Source: Avidesulfovibrio sp964369685 (GTDB taxonomy: Bacteria > Desulfobacterota > Desulfovibrionia > Desulfovibrionales > Desulfovibrionaceae). Taken from it: 64,000 nt of DNA. Positions within the stretch are counted from its first letter, which is position 1, and every line of letters starts with the position of its first letter. A program made the translations under genes and the position numbers. Under the pieces are notes generated by a model. It saw only the letters and a program-made list of their open reading frames with translations, made no database searches and was not told the DNA's origin. Of this stretch, positions 53,419-62,734 are shown piece after piece. The stretch lies in the NCBI GenBank assembly GCA_964369685.1, contig CAYJFB010000012.1:1-64000 (forward strand), written 5' to 3'.

Positions 53419-54117
53419 ATGCGTCGAAGCCACTACCTTTCGTTTGCTGTTGTCAGTTCATTGTTACTTGTCTTGTTATTATTGAGTGTCGATTTTGCAA
53501 AGGAACTTTTAAAACCTAAAATACTTACATTGCCGAAGATTATTCCTGTGGAGTTGGTGGATGAAATCTTCATTAAACCCTTGAAAGTAGAAAAGCTTTT
53601 GGCTTATGAGTCTGAACATGTCGTGTATGAAGCGCCTCCACCTCCGCCTGAAGTGAAGCCTGAGCCCAAACCGGAACCAAAGCCTGAACCGCCGAAACCC
53701 AAGCCGGAACCGAAGCCCAAACCCAAGCCTAAACCTAAACCGAAGCCAGTGGCGCAATCGACTGCACAACCTGTTGTGGCTGTAGAACATGTGCCTGAGG
53801 CGGTTGTGGATAACAGTGCCCAATTGGCTGCGCAACGAGTTAAAGCAGAGCAAATGGCGCTTGCTGTGCTTGTGGGTTGGGTTGAAAAGTATAAAAAATA
53901 TCCTCGTGCGGCACAGAAACGAGGTATTGAAGGAACGATTCATTTACAGATTCGTATCGATAATCAAGGAGTCATTCAGAGTGCTGTTGTGAGAGGGGCA
54001 GGGGCTCAAGTTTTACAAAAAGCGACAGTGAAACTTGGTGAAAAACTTATTGGACGCAATGTTGGTGTCAAAACAGCGTTGAATGTGCAAGTTCCTATTG
54101 CATACGCTTTGCGTTGA
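53419..54117 (+). CDS. tonB: Energy transducer TonB
   Basis: 232 residues. N-terminal membrane anchor (about 7-27), a Pro/Lys/Glu-rich spacer (about 75-115, alternating KP and EP), and a C-terminal TonB domain (about 150-230, YPRAAQKRGIEGTIHLQI). It carries the energy of the ExbBD channel to outer-membrane receptors such as the one at 48736. The start at 53419 is the first ATG giving the short cytoplasmic end; the frame is open further 5' but overlaps exbD. No strong ribosome site is visible. Confidence 0.92.
   Translation: MRRSHYLSFAVVSSLLLVLLLLSVDFAKELLKPKILTLPKIIPVELVDEIFIKPLKVEKLLAYESEHVVYEAPPPPPEVKPEPKPEPKPEPPKPKPEPKPKPKPKPKPKPVAQSTAQPVVAVEHVPEAVVDNSAQLAAQRVKAEQMALAVLVGWVEKYKKYPRAAQKRGIEGTIHLQIRIDNQGVIQSAVVRGAGAQVLQKATVKLGEKLIGRNVGVKTALNVQVPIAYALR
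53640..53755 (+). repeat. Pro-Glu/Pro-Lys coding repeat in tonB
   Basis: Tandem CCnAAr/GAr-type codons encode alternating Pro-Glu and Pro-Lys units, the rigid periplasm-spanning spacer of TonB. The repeats are imperfect in DNA but strongly periodic in protein. Confidence 0.7.
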
Positions 54118-54133
54118 GTGGCAGATGTTTTTC

Positions 54134-54167
54134 TTTTTTCCGGTGGAAATATTTTCACCGGAAAAAA
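54134..54167. terminator. Bidirectional terminator between tonB and uvrA
   Basis: TTTTTTCCGGTG (54134-54145) and CACCGGAAAAAA (54156-54167) form a perfect 12-bp stem with a 10-base loop. The T and A runs at its base suit termination of both convergent genes. Confidence 0.85.
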
Positions 54168-54171
54168 AGTT

Positions 54172-57045
54172 TTAACGTCGGCCGCGCATGCGGCGTTCAT
54201 CAATAAGGAAACGTCCTGTTATTGATTCCGAATTTGTCACCAGTGCTTCGGGAGTGCCGCAAGCAATAACATGGCCGCCGCGTTCTCCGCCACCGGGGCC
54301 GAGATCAATGACGTGATCAGATGCCAAAATCACATCTGTATTGTGCTCTATTAAAACAACCGTGGCACCGCGTTCTACCAATTTGTGGAGTACGGTAACC
54401 AGTTTGCCGACTTCATGCATGTGTAATCCTGTTGTCGGTTCATCAAGGATATAGAGCGTCCCCGGAAGTGAGCGTTTTCCGAGTTCTCGTGATATTTTTA
54501 TCCGTTGAGCCTCACCACCTGAAAGAGTGGTTGCAGGTTGACCAAGACGCAAATAATCCAAGCCCACCTCTTCCAGTACCGCAAAGCGGCGCTCCAAGGT
54601 CGGATACGCACTAAAAAAAGTTCGTGCTTCTTTTACGGGAAGATCCAGTACTTCGGCAATATTGAGACCGCGATAACGCACTTCCAAGGTTTCATGATTA
54701 TAACGTCGACCTTTACACACATCACATGTTATAAAAACATCCGGCAAAAAGTGCATTTCAACCCGTATTTGTCCGTCTCCCGAACACGCCTCACAACGCC
54801 CTCCGCGCACGTTGAAACTAAAACGTCCCGGTTGATACCCTCGCTTGCGTGCATCTTGTGTCATGGCGAAAATACTGCGAATTTCATCAAACACTTTTGT
54901 GTACGTTGCCGGATTTGAACGTGGCGTGCGTCCTATCGGCGTTTGATCAATAGCCACCACGCGCTCTATGGCTTCAAGCCCGTCTATTCCCGTAATAATT
55001 CCGGGTTGTTCAACGCGTTGTCCCTGTGCCAACAATATATGTTTGTATAATGAATCAATAACCAAAGAGCTTTTCCCCGAACCGGAAACCCCTGTGACAC
55101 AGGTTAACGTTCCCAAAGGAATTGAACAGTCAATATTTTTTAAATTATGTGTTTGTACACCTTGTAATGTGAGCCAACCATTTGGTTCACGGCGTGCGTC
55201 GGGTAACGGGACAGACAAGTCTCCGCGTAAATATTTGGCTGTCAGTGTTTTGCCTTGTTGCATCAACTTGGCATAACTGCCGCTGTAGACCACATTGCCG
55301 CCCTGTGCTCCCGAACCGGGGCCGAGTTCAATGATTTTATCGGCTTCACGTATTGTGGCTTCGTCATGTTCAACAACAAGAACTGTGTTGCCTCGTTGCT
55401 GTAAATCACGCAAGGTGCCAATAAGGCGTTCATTATCACGCGGATGCAAACCGATAGACGGTTCATCCAGCACATACGTTACGCCGACAAGGCCTGAACC
55501 CAACTGTGACGCCAAACGAATGCGTTGTGCTTCTCCACCGGAAAGGGTCGTCATGGTTCGTCCCAGTGAAAGATAATCCAATCCGACATTGACCATAAAT
55601 AACAGTCGATGACGCAACTCTTTCAACAGCGGATCGGCAATTTTTGCGTGTCGTCCCGTAAATTCACACGCATCAAGCCACGCAAGCGCGCGTTCCACAG
55701 GCATACTGCAACATTGTTGTATGTTTAAATCATTAACCCGTACAGCCAACGCTTCAGGACGTAACCGTGCACCGTGACAATCGGGACAATCGGCTTGCTG
55801 GAGATAGCGTGCCAAGACATCACGCCATGTGTCGCCATATTGCATCCCTTGTTCAAGAATGGTGATCACACCGCGCCATAAGGTGGTGTCGGTATCGTCA
55901 GTTTGCTCGTTTTTTTCTGTTCGTGCCACAGTCCCACCAAGACGATTGCGTCGTAAACCGCTATCGGCCTTTGGTTTTGTTTCTCCATAAAAAAGAGCGT
56001 GTAAGGCGTCGTCGCTGTATTGGATTAACGGCGTGGATAAAGTAAAATCGTGACGTTCACCAAGTTTTGTTAACGCTGTTTCATAGCGTGTAAAAATTTT
56101 TGGGTTGTTCCAAGGAAGAATTGCTTTAGTCTGTAAAGACAAACCGCGATTCGGCGCAATAAGCAACGGCTCAAAATATTCAATCGTGCCAAGTCCGGAA
56201 CACCGCGGACACGCCCCCTGAGGGCTGTTGAATGAAAACAATTGTGGACTCAGCGGCGGTAAACTGATTCGACACGTCGGACAAACCGACTCTGTGGCAT
56301 GAACCATATCTTCACCGCCTTCATCAAACAAACGATGCACAATCAGACGGCCTTCACCGTACCGCAAGGCTAATTCTACAGAATCGGCAAGTCTGCCGCG
56401 GATGTCTTCTTTGATGACCAAACGATCAATGACAAGCTCGATACTGTGTTTTTTATTTTTTTCGAGTGTCGTCACATCATCCAACGTTTGCATCACACCG
56501 TCAATACGCACGCGAACAAATCCCTCGGCTTTCAACTTTCGTAAAAGATCGGCGTGTGTGCCTTTTTGCAACTCCACAAGCGGTGCCAACAAAATCATTC
56601 GTGTTCCCGTAGGTAAGTCCAAAATGTCGGCAATGATTTCATCCACCGCTCGTGCTTCAATGGCTTTACCGCAAAGAGGACAATACATCCGCCCCAAGGT
56701 TGCAAAAAACACTCGTAGAAAGTCATAGACCTCCGTCACCGTACCGACCGTCGAACGTGGGTTGCGTCCCGTTGTTTGTTGTTCAAGCGAAATGGCAGGC
56801 GAAAGTCCCTCAATCAACTCAACATCAGGTTTATCCATTTTGGGCAAAAATTGGCGTGCATATGCAGATAAAGACTCTACATAACGCCGTTGTCCCTCTG
56901 CATAAACAATATCAAAAGCTAATGTTGATTTTCCGGAACCCGAAGGGCCACAAACCACAACGAGTTTTTCACGCGGAATGTCTACATTAATGTTTTTTAA
57001 ATTATGTTGCTTTGCCCCAATAATATGTATAGAAGAATGACTCAT
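54172..57045 (-). CDS. uvrA: Excinuclease ABC subunit A
   Basis: 957 residues, UvrA length and order: first ATPase domain with GPSGSGKST (about 33-41), the UvrB-binding and zinc regions (CPLCG, CPTC...CPRC), the signature LSGGEAQRIRLASQLG and DEPSIGLHPRDN, then the second ATPase half with GVSGSGKSSL, zinc module CEACSGDGQ...CDVC and LSGGEAQRIKISREL. It finds bulky DNA lesions for nucleotide excision repair. A charged insert (PKADSGLRRNRLGG..., about 355-390) is longer than in common homologues. The DUF554 gene ends 37 bases upstream on the same strand. Confidence 0.96.
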   Translation of the reverse strand: MSHSSIHIIGAKQHNLKNINVDIPREKLVVVCGPSGSGKSTLAFDIVYAEGQRRYVESLSAYARQFLPKMDKPDVELIEGLSPAISLEQQTTGRNPRSTVGTVTEVYDFLRVFFATLGRMYCPLCGKAIEARAVDEIIADILDLPTGTRMILLAPLVELQKGTHADLLRKLKAEGFVRVRIDGVMQTLDDVTTLEKNKKHSIELVIDRLVIKEDIRGRLADSVELALRYGEGRLIVHRLFDEGGEDMVHATESVCPTCRISLPPLSPQLFSFNSPQGACPRCSGLGTIEYFEPLLIAPNRGLSLQTKAILPWNNPKIFTRYETALTKLGERHDFTLSTPLIQYSDDALHALFYGETKPKADSGLRRNRLGGTVARTEKNEQTDDTDTTLWRGVITILEQGMQYGDTWRDVLARYLQQADCPDCHGARLRPEALAVRVNDLNIQQCCSMPVERALAWLDACEFTGRHAKIADPLLKELRHRLLFMVNVGLDYLSLGRTMTTLSGGEAQRIRLASQLGSGLVGVTYVLDEPSIGLHPRDNERLIGTLRDLQQRGNTVLVVEHDEATIREADKIIELGPGSGAQGGNVVYSGSYAKLMQQGKTLTAKYLRGDLSVPLPDARREPNGWLTLQGVQTHNLKNIDCSIPLGTLTCVTGVSGSGKSSLVIDSLYKHILLAQGQRVEQPGIITGIDGLEAIERVVAIDQTPIGRTPRSNPATYTKVFDEIRSIFAMTQDARKRGYQPGRFSFNVRGGRCEACSGDGQIRVEMHFLPDVFITCDVCKGRRYNHETLEVRYRGLNIAEVLDLPVKEARTFFSAYPTLERRFAVLEEVGLDYLRLGQPATTLSGGEAQRIKISRELGKRSLPGTLYILDEPTTGLHMHEVGKLVTVLHKLVERGATVVLIEHNTDVILASDHVIDLGPGGGERGGHVIACGTPEALVTNSESITGRFLIDERRMRGRR

Positions 57046-57082
57046 GGTTCTTTACTTCACAAAAAGAAAAAAGATTCTCGCG

Positions 57083-57769
57083 TTATGCGAAATAGTGTGC
57101 CAACAACACAACCATCGGCAATGCAGGCAACATGTTTGATAACGGTATGCGTACAAGCTCCAACAGCGTCAATGCAATACCAAGAATCAATATACCGCCC
57201 ACAGCCACCAACTCCGTCATGACCTGAGGAGGAAGCCATGGTTGAAGCAACGTTGCTCCCATTGTCAATGCTCCTTGATAGATAAGCACCGTCAGCGCAG
57301 CAAACAAGACCCCAATACCATAAAGTGACGCCAACGCAATCGATGCAAAACCGTCTAACATCGCTTTGGATAAAACAACCGTACGATCGCCGCGCAAACC
57401 TTCATCAAAAGAACCCAAAATCGCCATCGCTCCGATACAAAATAATACCGAAGCACTCACAAAGCCTTCGGAAAAACGTGGATTGCCTATATTCAAACAA
57501 CGCTTGAGATACGTTGCTAAAGCCAGTAAACGTTGTTCAATATTCAACATTTCACCGACAACACAACCCAATAAAATACTAAAAATAACAATCAAAGGAT
57601 TGACCGTGGTGATTGCCATCTTGGTACCCAACATCAAAACGCACAAACCAATTCCTTGAAAAACCGTTCTGCGCATAGATTCAGACATTTTTGCACCAAA
57701 AAAAATGCCGACACAACTTCCGACAAGAATACATAACGCGTTGAAAAGTGCTCCATAAGGTATAATCAC
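57083..57769 (-). CDS. DUF554 family membrane protein
   Basis: 228 residues with about seven membrane segments. It matches DUF554 (YdfK-like): the N-terminus IIPYGALFNALCILVGSCVG and the segments GTKMAITTVNPLIV and SEGFVSASVLFCIGAMAILGS. The start is GTG 57769, with AAGGA 6 bases upstream; this is the position where family members begin. Function unknown; a transporter role has been suggested only from topology. Confidence 0.85.
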   Translation of the reverse strand: MIIPYGALFNALCILVGSCVGIFFGAKMSESMRRTVFQGIGLCVLMLGTKMAITTVNPLIVIFSILLGCVVGEMLNIEQRLLALATYLKRCLNIGNPRFSEGFVSASVLFCIGAMAILGSFDEGLRGDRTVVLSKAMLDGFASIALASLYGIGVLFAALTVLIYQGALTMGATLLQPWLPPQVMTELVAVGGILILGIALTLLELVRIPLSNMLPALPMVVLLAHYFA

Positions 57770-58005
57770 TTTTTTTCCTTTTTTTGTATAGTAGATTTGA
57801 CTTTTTAGAGCCTGCACAGCAATGTACGACAACACATGACATTGCTGTGCGCTGTTATACCTCATGATGTCAAGTGACTTGTTCTCAAATAAACACAAAT
57901 GTAGAGCAGTTAAAACACCACACAGCTTCTGTACATATCATAGTGGACAATCTCTGTTCTTTCGTATAGCTATTTTTTAATGTTAAAAACGAAAAGGATC
58001 TTTGT

Positions 58006-59508
58006 ATGAAGGTTTATTTAATAGGTGCAGGCCCGGGTGACCCGGGTCTGCTGACAGTTAAAGGCAAGGCGTGTATTGAGACAGCCGATGTGGTGATTTA
58101 TGATTATTTGGCGTCTGAGGCGTTGTTGTCTTTGGCACGGCCTGATGCCGAAAAAATCTATGTCGGCAAAATTGCCGGTAATCATGCCTTACCTCAAGAC
58201 GAAATCAATGCATTATTGGTTACAAAAGGCCAAGAGGGTAAAATTGTTGCACGTTTAAAAGGTGGTGATCCTTATATTTTCGGACGCGGCGGAGAGGAAG
58301 CCGACGCTTTGGTCAAGGCAGGGGTTCCGTTTGAAGAGATTCCCGGGATCACCAGTGTTATTGCAGGCCCAGCCTATGCAGGCATACCTCTGACGCATCG
58401 ATCATATGCTTCCTCGGCAACCATTATCACAGGACATGAAGACCCTACAAAACCTGAATCGGTACACAATTGGGATGCTTTGGCAAAAAGCGCTTCAACA
58501 TTGGTATTTGTGATGGGTATGAAAAATTTACCAAGCATCAGCAATAATTTAATTGCCGCAGGCATGGCACCGGATACGCCTGCGGCTTTGGTGATGTGGG
58601 CCACAACTCCAAAACATCGCAGTCTTGTGGCAACCTTGGCAGACTTACCGCAAAAAGCTGTTGAAAACGGTTTCAGCAATCCGTCAATCATTGTTGTCGG
58701 TAAGGTGTGTTCTTTGCATGAACGTTTTAATTGGTTTGAACAACGGCCTTTGCTGGGACGGACTGTTGTTGTCACACGCGCTCGTGAGCAAGCCAGTGGT
58801 ATGGCAAACCAACTTGAAACGCTCGGTGCCGAAGTGTTGCAATTCCCGACTATCAAAATCAATCCATTGGCAGATATGACCGCAGTTGATCACGCTGTGC
58901 GTTGTGTTGCCGAATACGACTGGATCGCGTTTACTTCGGTGAATGGTGTGCGTGTTTTTTTTGAACGCTTGGAGGCGTGCGGATACGACAGTCGCGCTTT
59001 GGCAGGTGTAAAGATTGCGGCGATCGGTTCGGCAACGGCAGAAGCTCTGCATACATACGGCCTTGTTGCCGATTTTGTCCCTGAACGTTTTGTGGCAGAA
59101 AGCGTTGTAGAAGGCATGATCGCACTTGGTATGGCAGGAAAAAAAGTTTTGATTCCGCGTGCGTTGCAAGCCCGTGAAGTGTTGCCTGAAGAATTGCGCA
59201 AGGTCGGTGCAGAGGTTGATGTGCTTGCCGTATACGAAACGCTTCCTGCGGCAGAGGGTCGTGAGGACGTATGGAAACGGATTGCCGAAAAAACATTGGA
59301 TTGTATCACTTTTGGCTCATCCTCTACAGTAGATAATTTTTTTGCGCAAATTCCTCCCGAATTGTGTCGTGAACACGGCGTAACCTTTGCATGCATAGGA
59401 CCGGTCACTGCCGACACCTTGCGGACATACGGCTTTATACCGAGTATTCAACCCGAACGGTACACCATTCCTGCAATGGTTGAAGCTATTCAACAGTATT
59501 TTCAGTAG
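58006..59508 (+). CDS. cobA-hemD: Fused uroporphyrinogen-III methyltransferase/synthase CobA-HemD
   Basis: 500 residues. The N-terminal half (1-240) is a SUMT: it begins VYLIGAGPGDPGLLTVKG and has RLKGGDPYIFGRGGEE and the GITSVIAGPAYAGIPLTHR motif. The C-terminal half (about 250-500) is a uroporphyrinogen-III synthase, starting RTVVVTRAREQASGMANQLE and carrying DWIAFTSVNGVRVF. The fused enzyme would close hydroxymethylbilane and methylate the product to precorrin-2, feeding sirohaem, haem d1 or cobalamin. Such fusions are usual in Desulfovibrio-type bacteria. It stands alone, ahead of a hairpin (59524-59561). Confidence 0.95.
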   Translation: MKVYLIGAGPGDPGLLTVKGKACIETADVVIYDYLASEALLSLARPDAEKIYVGKIAGNHALPQDEINALLVTKGQEGKIVARLKGGDPYIFGRGGEEADALVKAGVPFEEIPGITSVIAGPAYAGIPLTHRSYASSATIITGHEDPTKPESVHNWDALAKSASTLVFVMGMKNLPSISNNLIAAGMAPDTPAALVMWATTPKHRSLVATLADLPQKAVENGFSNPSIIVVGKVCSLHERFNWFEQRPLLGRTVVVTRAREQASGMANQLETLGAEVLQFPTIKINPLADMTAVDHAVRCVAEYDWIAFTSVNGVRVFFERLEACGYDSRALAGVKIAAIGSATAEALHTYGLVADFVPERFVAESVVEGMIALGMAGKKVLIPRALQAREVLPEELRKVGAEVDVLAVYETLPAAEGREDVWKRIAEKTLDCITFGSSSTVDNFFAQIPPELCREHGVTFACIGPVTADTLRTYGFIPSIQPERYTIPAMVEAIQQYFQ

Positions 59509-59523
59509 TTTTTGCGTTTTTTC

Positions 59524-59561
59524 TGGGGGAGGCACGGCTCTTGCCAAGCGTAGCCCTCCCG
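59524..59561 (+). terminator. G/C-tract hairpin after cobA-hemD
   Basis: GGGGGAGG (about 59525-59532) pairs with CCCTCCC (59554-59560) around a long loop. Another member of the recurring set between gene ends (convergent with ribF). Confidence 0.6.
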
Positions 59562-59751
59562 GATTTCACCCTTAAATACATTTACACTTTTGAGGGCTGT
59601 ATATATTAAATTTCAGCTGTTTTTTCAATAGAATATCAAAAAAAATCAAAAAATGTACTTCTGCAAAGCAAGGTTAGGCTTTTATGCTTGAACATAAATA
59701 TTTGTCATTTGACGACATGATGAAGCAATGGCTTTGAAGAGTAAAGAACTC

Positions 59752-60729
59752 TCAGAGAATCTTTAATGTAAAAACAGCTTGAGCAGCAATGATATCGTGT
59801 TCAATTTGTCGTTTCAGCGCCTCAACGGTTGCGAAGGTTTGTTCATCTCGTAAGCGGCTGACAAAGCCCACAGAAAGTTGTTTGCCATAAAGCTCGTCAG
59901 CACCAAATGTGCGGTGTAATAAGTGCACTTCAACGCGTAAGGCTCCTGAGCCAAATGTCGGATTATAGCCGATATTGGCAACGGCCGCACAGCCTTGTTC
60001 CCCTTCCAATCCAGCCAGCACGGCATAGACACCGACCTTTGGCAACAACACCTGAAGCGGCGTACCATTTACGTCGGCAGCAATATTTGCCGTTGGAAAA
60101 CCAAGCAGACGCCCTCGTTGATCTCCTTGTACCACAACACCGTGGAGACGATGCGAACTCCCCAGCAACCGTGCAGCATCATTCACATTGCCTTCAGTCA
60201 GTAAGGCTCTGATGAGGGATGAACTGACCAGTGTGTTTCCTACACAAAAAGGAGGGTGTTGCGTTACCGAGAAATTCCATTGTTGTCCCAATTCACAAAG
60301 CGTGGTACACGATCCGTCACGCCCTTTTCCTAGCGAAAAATCATGACCGATGACCAAATGGCGCATATTGAGGCGTTCCACCAATACTGTTTGCACAAAT
60401 TGTGAGGCTGTCATGTCAGCCAAAGCGTGAGTGAATGGCAGTGTCAGTACTTCATCGGCGCCATATAGGCGCAATTTTTCTTCTCGGTGCGTATTGTCTG
60501 TCAAGCGCAGGATTGTTTGATTTCCTAATATCTCGCGTGGATGAGGATCAAAGGTCAGAACAACAACGGGCATTTCGTTTGCGATGTTTTTTGCAAGCTG
60601 TAATAACGCTTGATGTCCAAGATGGACACCATCAAAATTGCCGATCACCATGCAAACACCGTTACGAAACAGTAAAGCATTTCGGTTGAGAAAAGCGTCT
60701 ATTTCTTTAAAACACGTTGATGTTGCCAT
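59752..60729 (-). CDS. ribF: Bifunctional riboflavin kinase/FAD synthetase
   Basis: 325 residues. The N-terminal FAD synthetase domain has VCMVIGNFDGVHLGHQALL (HxGH-type nucleotide motif) and the C-terminal riboflavin kinase domain has GVVVQGDQRGRLLGFPTANI and VHLLHRTFGADLYG. It converts riboflavin to FMN and FAD. No strong ribosome site; the family N-terminus supports this start. The lytic transglycosylase gene ends 23 bases upstream, so they are likely one transcript. Confidence 0.95.
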   Translation of the reverse strand: MATSTCFKEIDAFLNRNALLFRNGVCMVIGNFDGVHLGHQALLQLAKNIANEMPVVVLTFDPHPREILGNQTILRLTDNTHREEKLRLYGADEVLTLPFTHALADMTASQFVQTVLVERLNMRHLVIGHDFSLGKGRDGSCTTLCELGQQWNFSVTQHPPFCVGNTLVSSSLIRALLTEGNVNDAARLLGSSHRLHGVVVQGDQRGRLLGFPTANIAADVNGTPLQVLLPKVGVYAVLAGLEGEQGCAAVANIGYNPTFGSGALRVEVHLLHRTFGADELYGKQLSVGFVSRLRDEQTFATVEALKRQIEHDIIAAQAVFTLKIL

Positions 60730-60752
60730 ATGCAGTTACCTCAAATACACAT

Positions 60753-61751
60753 TTATTTTGCAGATGGAGTGCTTTTTTGTGCAATATTTTCTGCCAATTG
60801 AAGGATTGTTTCGGCATAGACGCGTGATTTATTATAGCGCATGAGCACAGCATGTTGTTTTGTTCGTGTATTTTTGGCTTTCCACCCGTGTTTGACGAGA
60901 AAATTTGCCAAACTTGCGATGGCGTCATCTGCAATAAAAAGATTGACAACATTATCGTTGTTGCCGTCTATGGCATAGGGCTTGAGGTTGGAAGGCATAA
61001 ATTGACACAGACCAATAGCACCATACATAGAACCGGGCACAATCAAAGGATCTTGGCCTGTTTGTTGTAAATAAGCAATCAATGCTTTCAGTTCATTATA
61101 TGCCCAATCTGAACGTTTTTCCGTACGTTCGGCAATCCATGCATGACGTTTTTCATGGTCCGGAAGTTTGGACAATGTCGCGGGAATGCTTTCCGGTGTG
61201 GTGCTGGCAGCCATACTGGCTAGGGTTAAAAAAGCACTTTCTTTACCAAGAAATTTTCCCAAGCGTGTTTCAACAAACAAAAGCGCTGCCGCAATTTCTT
61301 TTGGTACGGCAAAACGTTTTTCGGCAGCCAAGAACGCGCTGTTATGTTCTTTAATAAACGTTTGACACAAGGCTATGTTTTTTGCGGTAATCACATTGGG
61401 ATAAACCACCATGGGTGGTTTAGTACTTTTTTTGCTTTGGGATTGTCGCAAGAACGCGCTGGTATACAACTCTTTAATTTTTGCACCCATCGGTGCTTCT
61501 GAAGGCGTTGTTCCCAATCGTAGGAGGGCGGAAGCGGTTTGTGCTGTATACAGTCCGTCTTTTTTTAAGCGAGCCGTGAGGGCTTGCCAGGCCGGTGCCA
61601 CGGTTTGTTGTGTGGGATCTTGAATTATTTCTGAAGGAGGAACAACAACAGATGGAGGTGTTACAGGTGGGGAAGTCGCTGTGCTTGCTGTACAACCCAA
61701 AATAACGACTGAAAACGCATAGACACAAAAAATAGCCGTACGTCCGTACAT
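60753..61751 (-). CDS. Lytic murein transglycosylase (MltB-like) lipoprotein
   Basis: 332 residues. Signal sequence with lipobox VILGC (Cys about 20). The transglycosylase domain (about 120-330) has the catalytic Glu in LLFVETRLGKFLG, and YGAIGLCQFMPSNLKPYAIDGN, the SLT_2/MltB core. It cuts the glycan chain of peptidoglycan to 1,6-anhydro ends. Start at 61751; no clear ribosome site. It precedes ribF on the same strand. Confidence 0.9.
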   Translation of the reverse strand: MYGRTAIFCVYAFSVVILGCTASTATSPPVTPPSVVVPPSEIIQDPTQQTVAPAWQALTARLKKDGLYTAQTASALLRLGTTPSEAPMGAKIKELYTSAFLRQSQSKKSTKPPMVVYPNVITAKNIALCQTFIKEHNSAFLAAEKRFAVPKEIAAALLFVETRLGKFLGKESAFLTLASMAASTTPESIPATLSKLPDHEKRHAWIAERTEKRSDWAYNELKALIAYLQQTGQDPLIVPGSMYGAIGLCQFMPSNLKPYAIDGNNDNVVNLFIADDAIASLANFLVKHGWKAKNTRTKQHAVLMRYNKSRVYAETILQLAENIAQKSTPSAK

Positions 61752-61829
61752 GGTTCACTCAGATATCAGGTTAAAGTTTATGGTATTTTTTCTCAAAAGA
61801 AACGAAGGAAGGAAAAACATCACAAAATT

Positions 61830-61856
61830 GACAACAGTTGTCGGCATTCATGAATG
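61830..61856. repeat. Two adjacent palindromes between transglycosylase and S24 gene
   Basis: GACAAC-A-GTTGTC (61830-61842) is a perfect inverted repeat, followed immediately by the 12-bp palindrome CATTCATGAATG (61845-61856). They lie in the spacer downstream of the regulator and upstream of the transglycosylase; possible operator or terminator. Confidence 0.5.
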
Positions 61857-61946
61857 AAGCCGTACATATCTGTTTTTGTGATGTCTTTCCTTTTTATAAA
61901 AAAGCATATACTGCTTTTTACACGTTTTTACAAACGTGACAAGGGG

Positions 61947-62642
61947 TCAGATACGTTGCAATGTCCAACAAACTCGTCCATAAATACGTTTTTCGTATTC
62001 TTCGGGAGCCAAATTGGCTTCGGGGTAGTCTGGGGTGTCTACACGCAATACAAATTGTTGTTGTTGCGGAGCAAAAAATACGCGTTTGAAGGTCAACCCT
62101 TCGTGGGGCATAAAAACGGCATATATTTCACCGGAAACAAGGGCTTCGGGCGTGGTATCAATACCGACATGAGCTCCTTTGCGAATGATAGGTGCCATGG
62201 CGTCTGAAGCGGCTTGCAGTACTGTAATGTTGTTTCCAAGAAAGGCTTGAGGCAGTACAATTTTACCGATGGGCTCAAGTTGTGGTACAACTGTTTGCTC
62301 ATCATACGCACACAACATATCAAAAACGCGCACTAAACCGTTTTTGGCTAAGGGATCGCCAAACATTGCCGGATCTTCTTTCACGCCGCTTTGTGGCGCT
62401 TCCATTGGTGTATAGCCTTGTTCGGTGCGCAAATACATGGGGCCGACGCCTTTTTTAATCCAATCCGGATTGAGACCATATTTTTCAAAAAGTTTGACAA
62501 TCCAATCTGATGGAATGGAGTCGCGGCGTTTTGCATCGGAAATGCTTGATTGACGAATATCAAGCACTTCGGCCAATTCAATTTGTGTTCTTGCGTTGGT
62601 TGCATAGCGAATGCGATCGCATACTTCTTTGAAAAAACTCAT
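61947..62642 (-). CDS. CI/S24-like regulator with altered catalytic serine
   Basis: 231 residues. N-terminal helix-turn-helix (about 15-60, QIELAEVLDIRQSSISDAKRRD), of the phage CI repressor type, followed by an S24-like C-terminal domain (about 110-225). The general-base Lys is present (TFKRV, K186) but the motif that should read GDSM is SDAM (146-149), so Ala148 replaces the nucleophilic Ser. The protein is probably a repressor or activator that cannot self-cleave. The start at 62642 has AGGA 7 bases upstream. It is not in a recognisable prophage. Confidence 0.85.
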   Translation of the reverse strand: MSFFKEVCDRIRYATNARTQIELAEVLDIRQSSISDAKRRDSIPSDWIVKLFEKYGLNPDWIKKGVGPMYLRTEQGYTPMEAPQSGVKEDPAMFGDPLAKNGLVRVFDMLCAYDEQTVVPQLEPIGKIVLPQAFLGNNITVLQAASDAMAPIIRKGAHVGIDTTPEALVSGEIYAVFMPHEGLTFKRVFFAPQQQQFVLRVDTPDYPEANLAPEEYEKRIYGRVCWTLQRI

Positions 62643-62734
62643 AACAATATCCTGCTCGCAAGACAAAAAGGCCTTGCAGACTAAAAGGTGAATAAAAAGG
62701 AACGCTAGGCTTTTAAACTGACAGGCGTGTTTTC

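Noticed and set aside
53509..53943. Arg/Phe/Leu-rich minus-strand frame opposite tonB
   Set aside because: It is a shadow of the Pro/Lys-rich spacer of tonB.
61947..62642. Prophage remnant
   Set aside because: The CI-like regulator stands alone; no integrase, terminase or structural genes are nearby.
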